Source: Rhodoferax sp.
Lineage (GTDB): Bacteria > Pseudomonadota > Gammaproteobacteria > Burkholderiales > Burkholderiaceae_C
Length of the DNA: 64,000 bases
NCBI RefSeq assembly: GCF_030697375.1
Contig: NZ_JAUYQD010000057.1
Coordinates: 62,001 to 126,000 of the forward strand
Direction of reading: 5' to 3'
Positions within the stretch are counted from its first letter, which is position 1; every line of letters starts with the position of its first letter. The notes beneath the pieces were generated by a model. The model was not told the origin of the DNA. It ran no database searches and saw nothing but the letters and a program-made list of their open reading frames with translations. Shown in pieces: positions 63,248 through 64,000 of the stretch. The position numbers and the translations under genes were made by a program.

Positions 63248-63985
63248 CTACAGCCATTTTTTCTTCAGCTGGTCGAAGACACCGTTTTTTTTGATGGCCT
63301 CCAGGCCTCTTTTGAATTGAAGCACCGTGGCGTCGGGCGTTTGTTTGCCAAAGGCCATGTAATAGCCTTCACTGCTCAAATCGTTGATGCGGAAGACCTT
63401 GGCCAAGGTCTTGGCGGGGTCATCACCCGCTTGCCGCGCCAGGTGGCTGGCCGTCATCTCGTTCATGATCCACAGATCGATGCGACCCAATTTGAGCTTT
63501 TGGTAATTCAATTCATATTTGACACTGGATTGCAGGTTCTGCCCCTTGACGAAGCCTCGGGCCAACAAAAATTGCTCCCCTACATCCTGGTTAACGGTGC
63601 CAATTTGGTACGGTTTGGCGTTCTCCAGCGCATCAATTTTGAAGGGCCTTTCGGGCAGCGCATACAGGTAGTAGTCGGTTGGCGCGATGACGCCCACCCA
63701 TTGGAAGTGATTCTCCCGTTCCGGCGTTCGCCCAATCGAGTAGATCAGCACCCCTGGGGCATTTTTGGCCGTGTCATAAGCGCGGGCCCAAGGCAAGGAT
63801 TGGATGTTGCCTTGCAGTTTGAGCTCCTTCAAAACCGCCTCGACCACGTCTGTGCTCAGGCCGGTGATCTTGCCCTGCTCCGTGTAGTTGTAGGGAGGGA
63901 ATTCTTCGGTGACGATTTTCAGGGGCGCATCTGCAAACGCCGCCACACCAGACCCCAGACAGCAGGCCAAAAAACCACGTCGCAA
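63248..63985 (-). CDS. Orphan periplasmic solute-binding protein, family 3 (5' end uncertain)
   Basis: About 245 residues of an SBP_bac_3 protein: L-K-I-V-T-E-E-F-P-P-Y-N-Y, V-V-E-A-V-L-K-E-L, L-P-W-A-R-A-Y-D-T-A, I-Y-S-I-G-R-T. A signal peptide precedes it. The only start visible is TTG at 63985; the frame stays open to the window edge, so the true ATG may lie outside. It is a paralogue of the gene at 60571 (shared W-A-R-x-Y-D and I-x-R-T blocks) and lies 34 bases upstream of the sensor cyclase. Confidence 0.83.
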   Translation of the reverse strand: MRRGFLACCLGSGVAAFADAPLKIVTEEFPPYNYTEQGKITGLSTDVVEAVLKELKLQGNIQSLPWARAYDTAKNAPGVLIYSIGRTPERENHFQWVGVIAPTDYYLYALPERPFKIDALENAKPYQIGTVNQDVGEQFLLARGFVKGQNLQSSVKYELNYQKLKLGRIDLWIMNEMTASHLARQAGDDPAKTLAKVFRINDLSSEGYYMAFGKQTPDATVLQFKRGLEAIKKNGVFDQLKKKWL

Positions 63986-64000
63986 GCGGCCCCAAACAGA

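Overview
The window is a chromosomal segment of a betaproteobacterium, most likely Burkholderiales, family Comamonadaceae (Rhodoferax/Polaromonas-like). The reasons are the high GC content, the hupB–tRNA-Val–ppiD and nlpD–rpoS neighbourhoods, an arginine-type EF-P (Arg32) next to earP, and proteins that read as typical Comamonadaceae homologues. This assignment comes from recognition, not from a database search.

Layout. Positions 1-3846 hold a DUF4212/sodium symporter gene (cut by the window edge), ppsA (PEP synthase) and the divergent ppsR regulator. Positions 3923-28568 are an iron/heme island with five Fur-box-like sites. It contains (a) a tightly overlapping minus-strand operon: heme-type TonB receptor, exported CobN-family protein, ChaN-like protein, MotA/ExbB-like channel and DUF2149; (b) ybaN; (c) an operon of an internally deleted TonB receptor, a NitT/TauT-type ABC transporter and nnrS; (d) imelysin, di-heme oxidoreductase, a second imelysin and DUF1513; (e) bfd; (f) a catecholate-type siderophore receptor, piuC, a 24-residue ORF, tonB, exbB, exbD and hemP; (g) an HbpS/GlcG heme-binding protein.

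Positions 28762-49420 are mostly housekeeping: a BI-1 family protein, a lipoprotein, rlmD, rpoS, nlpD, pcm, surE, a quinone oxidoreductase, tRNA-fMet, rhtA, tRNA-His, ppiD, tRNA-Val, hupB, pgsA, uvrC, earP and efp. These are followed by a nucleotide/ribose-phosphate operon (AMP/thymidine phosphorylase, PRPP-synthase-like, LOG) and an MFS gene. Positions 49417-63985 hold rmuC, a hybrid histidine kinase with its response regulator, a hydroxyacid dehydrogenase/nitroreductase/thioesterase operon, a tandem-GST protein, a divergent MFS/AraC pair, and two repeats of a diguanylate cyclase beside an orphan periplasmic binding protein.

The most noteworthy signals are two. First, the exported, membrane-anchored CobN homologue sits in a heme-uptake operon with its own MotA/DUF2149 pair, which suggests a betaproteobacterial counterpart of the Bacteroidetes HmuS heme-dechelatase system. 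Second, a dispersed repeat of about 49 bp occurs at least eleven times. Six copies lie inside ORFs (rlmD, rpoS, earP twice, an imelysin signal peptide, a TonB-receptor leader), and four of these are read in the same frame as an Ala-rich peptide resembling ALALMEYAQAAxNLIA. Three other copies overlap the 3' ends of genes.
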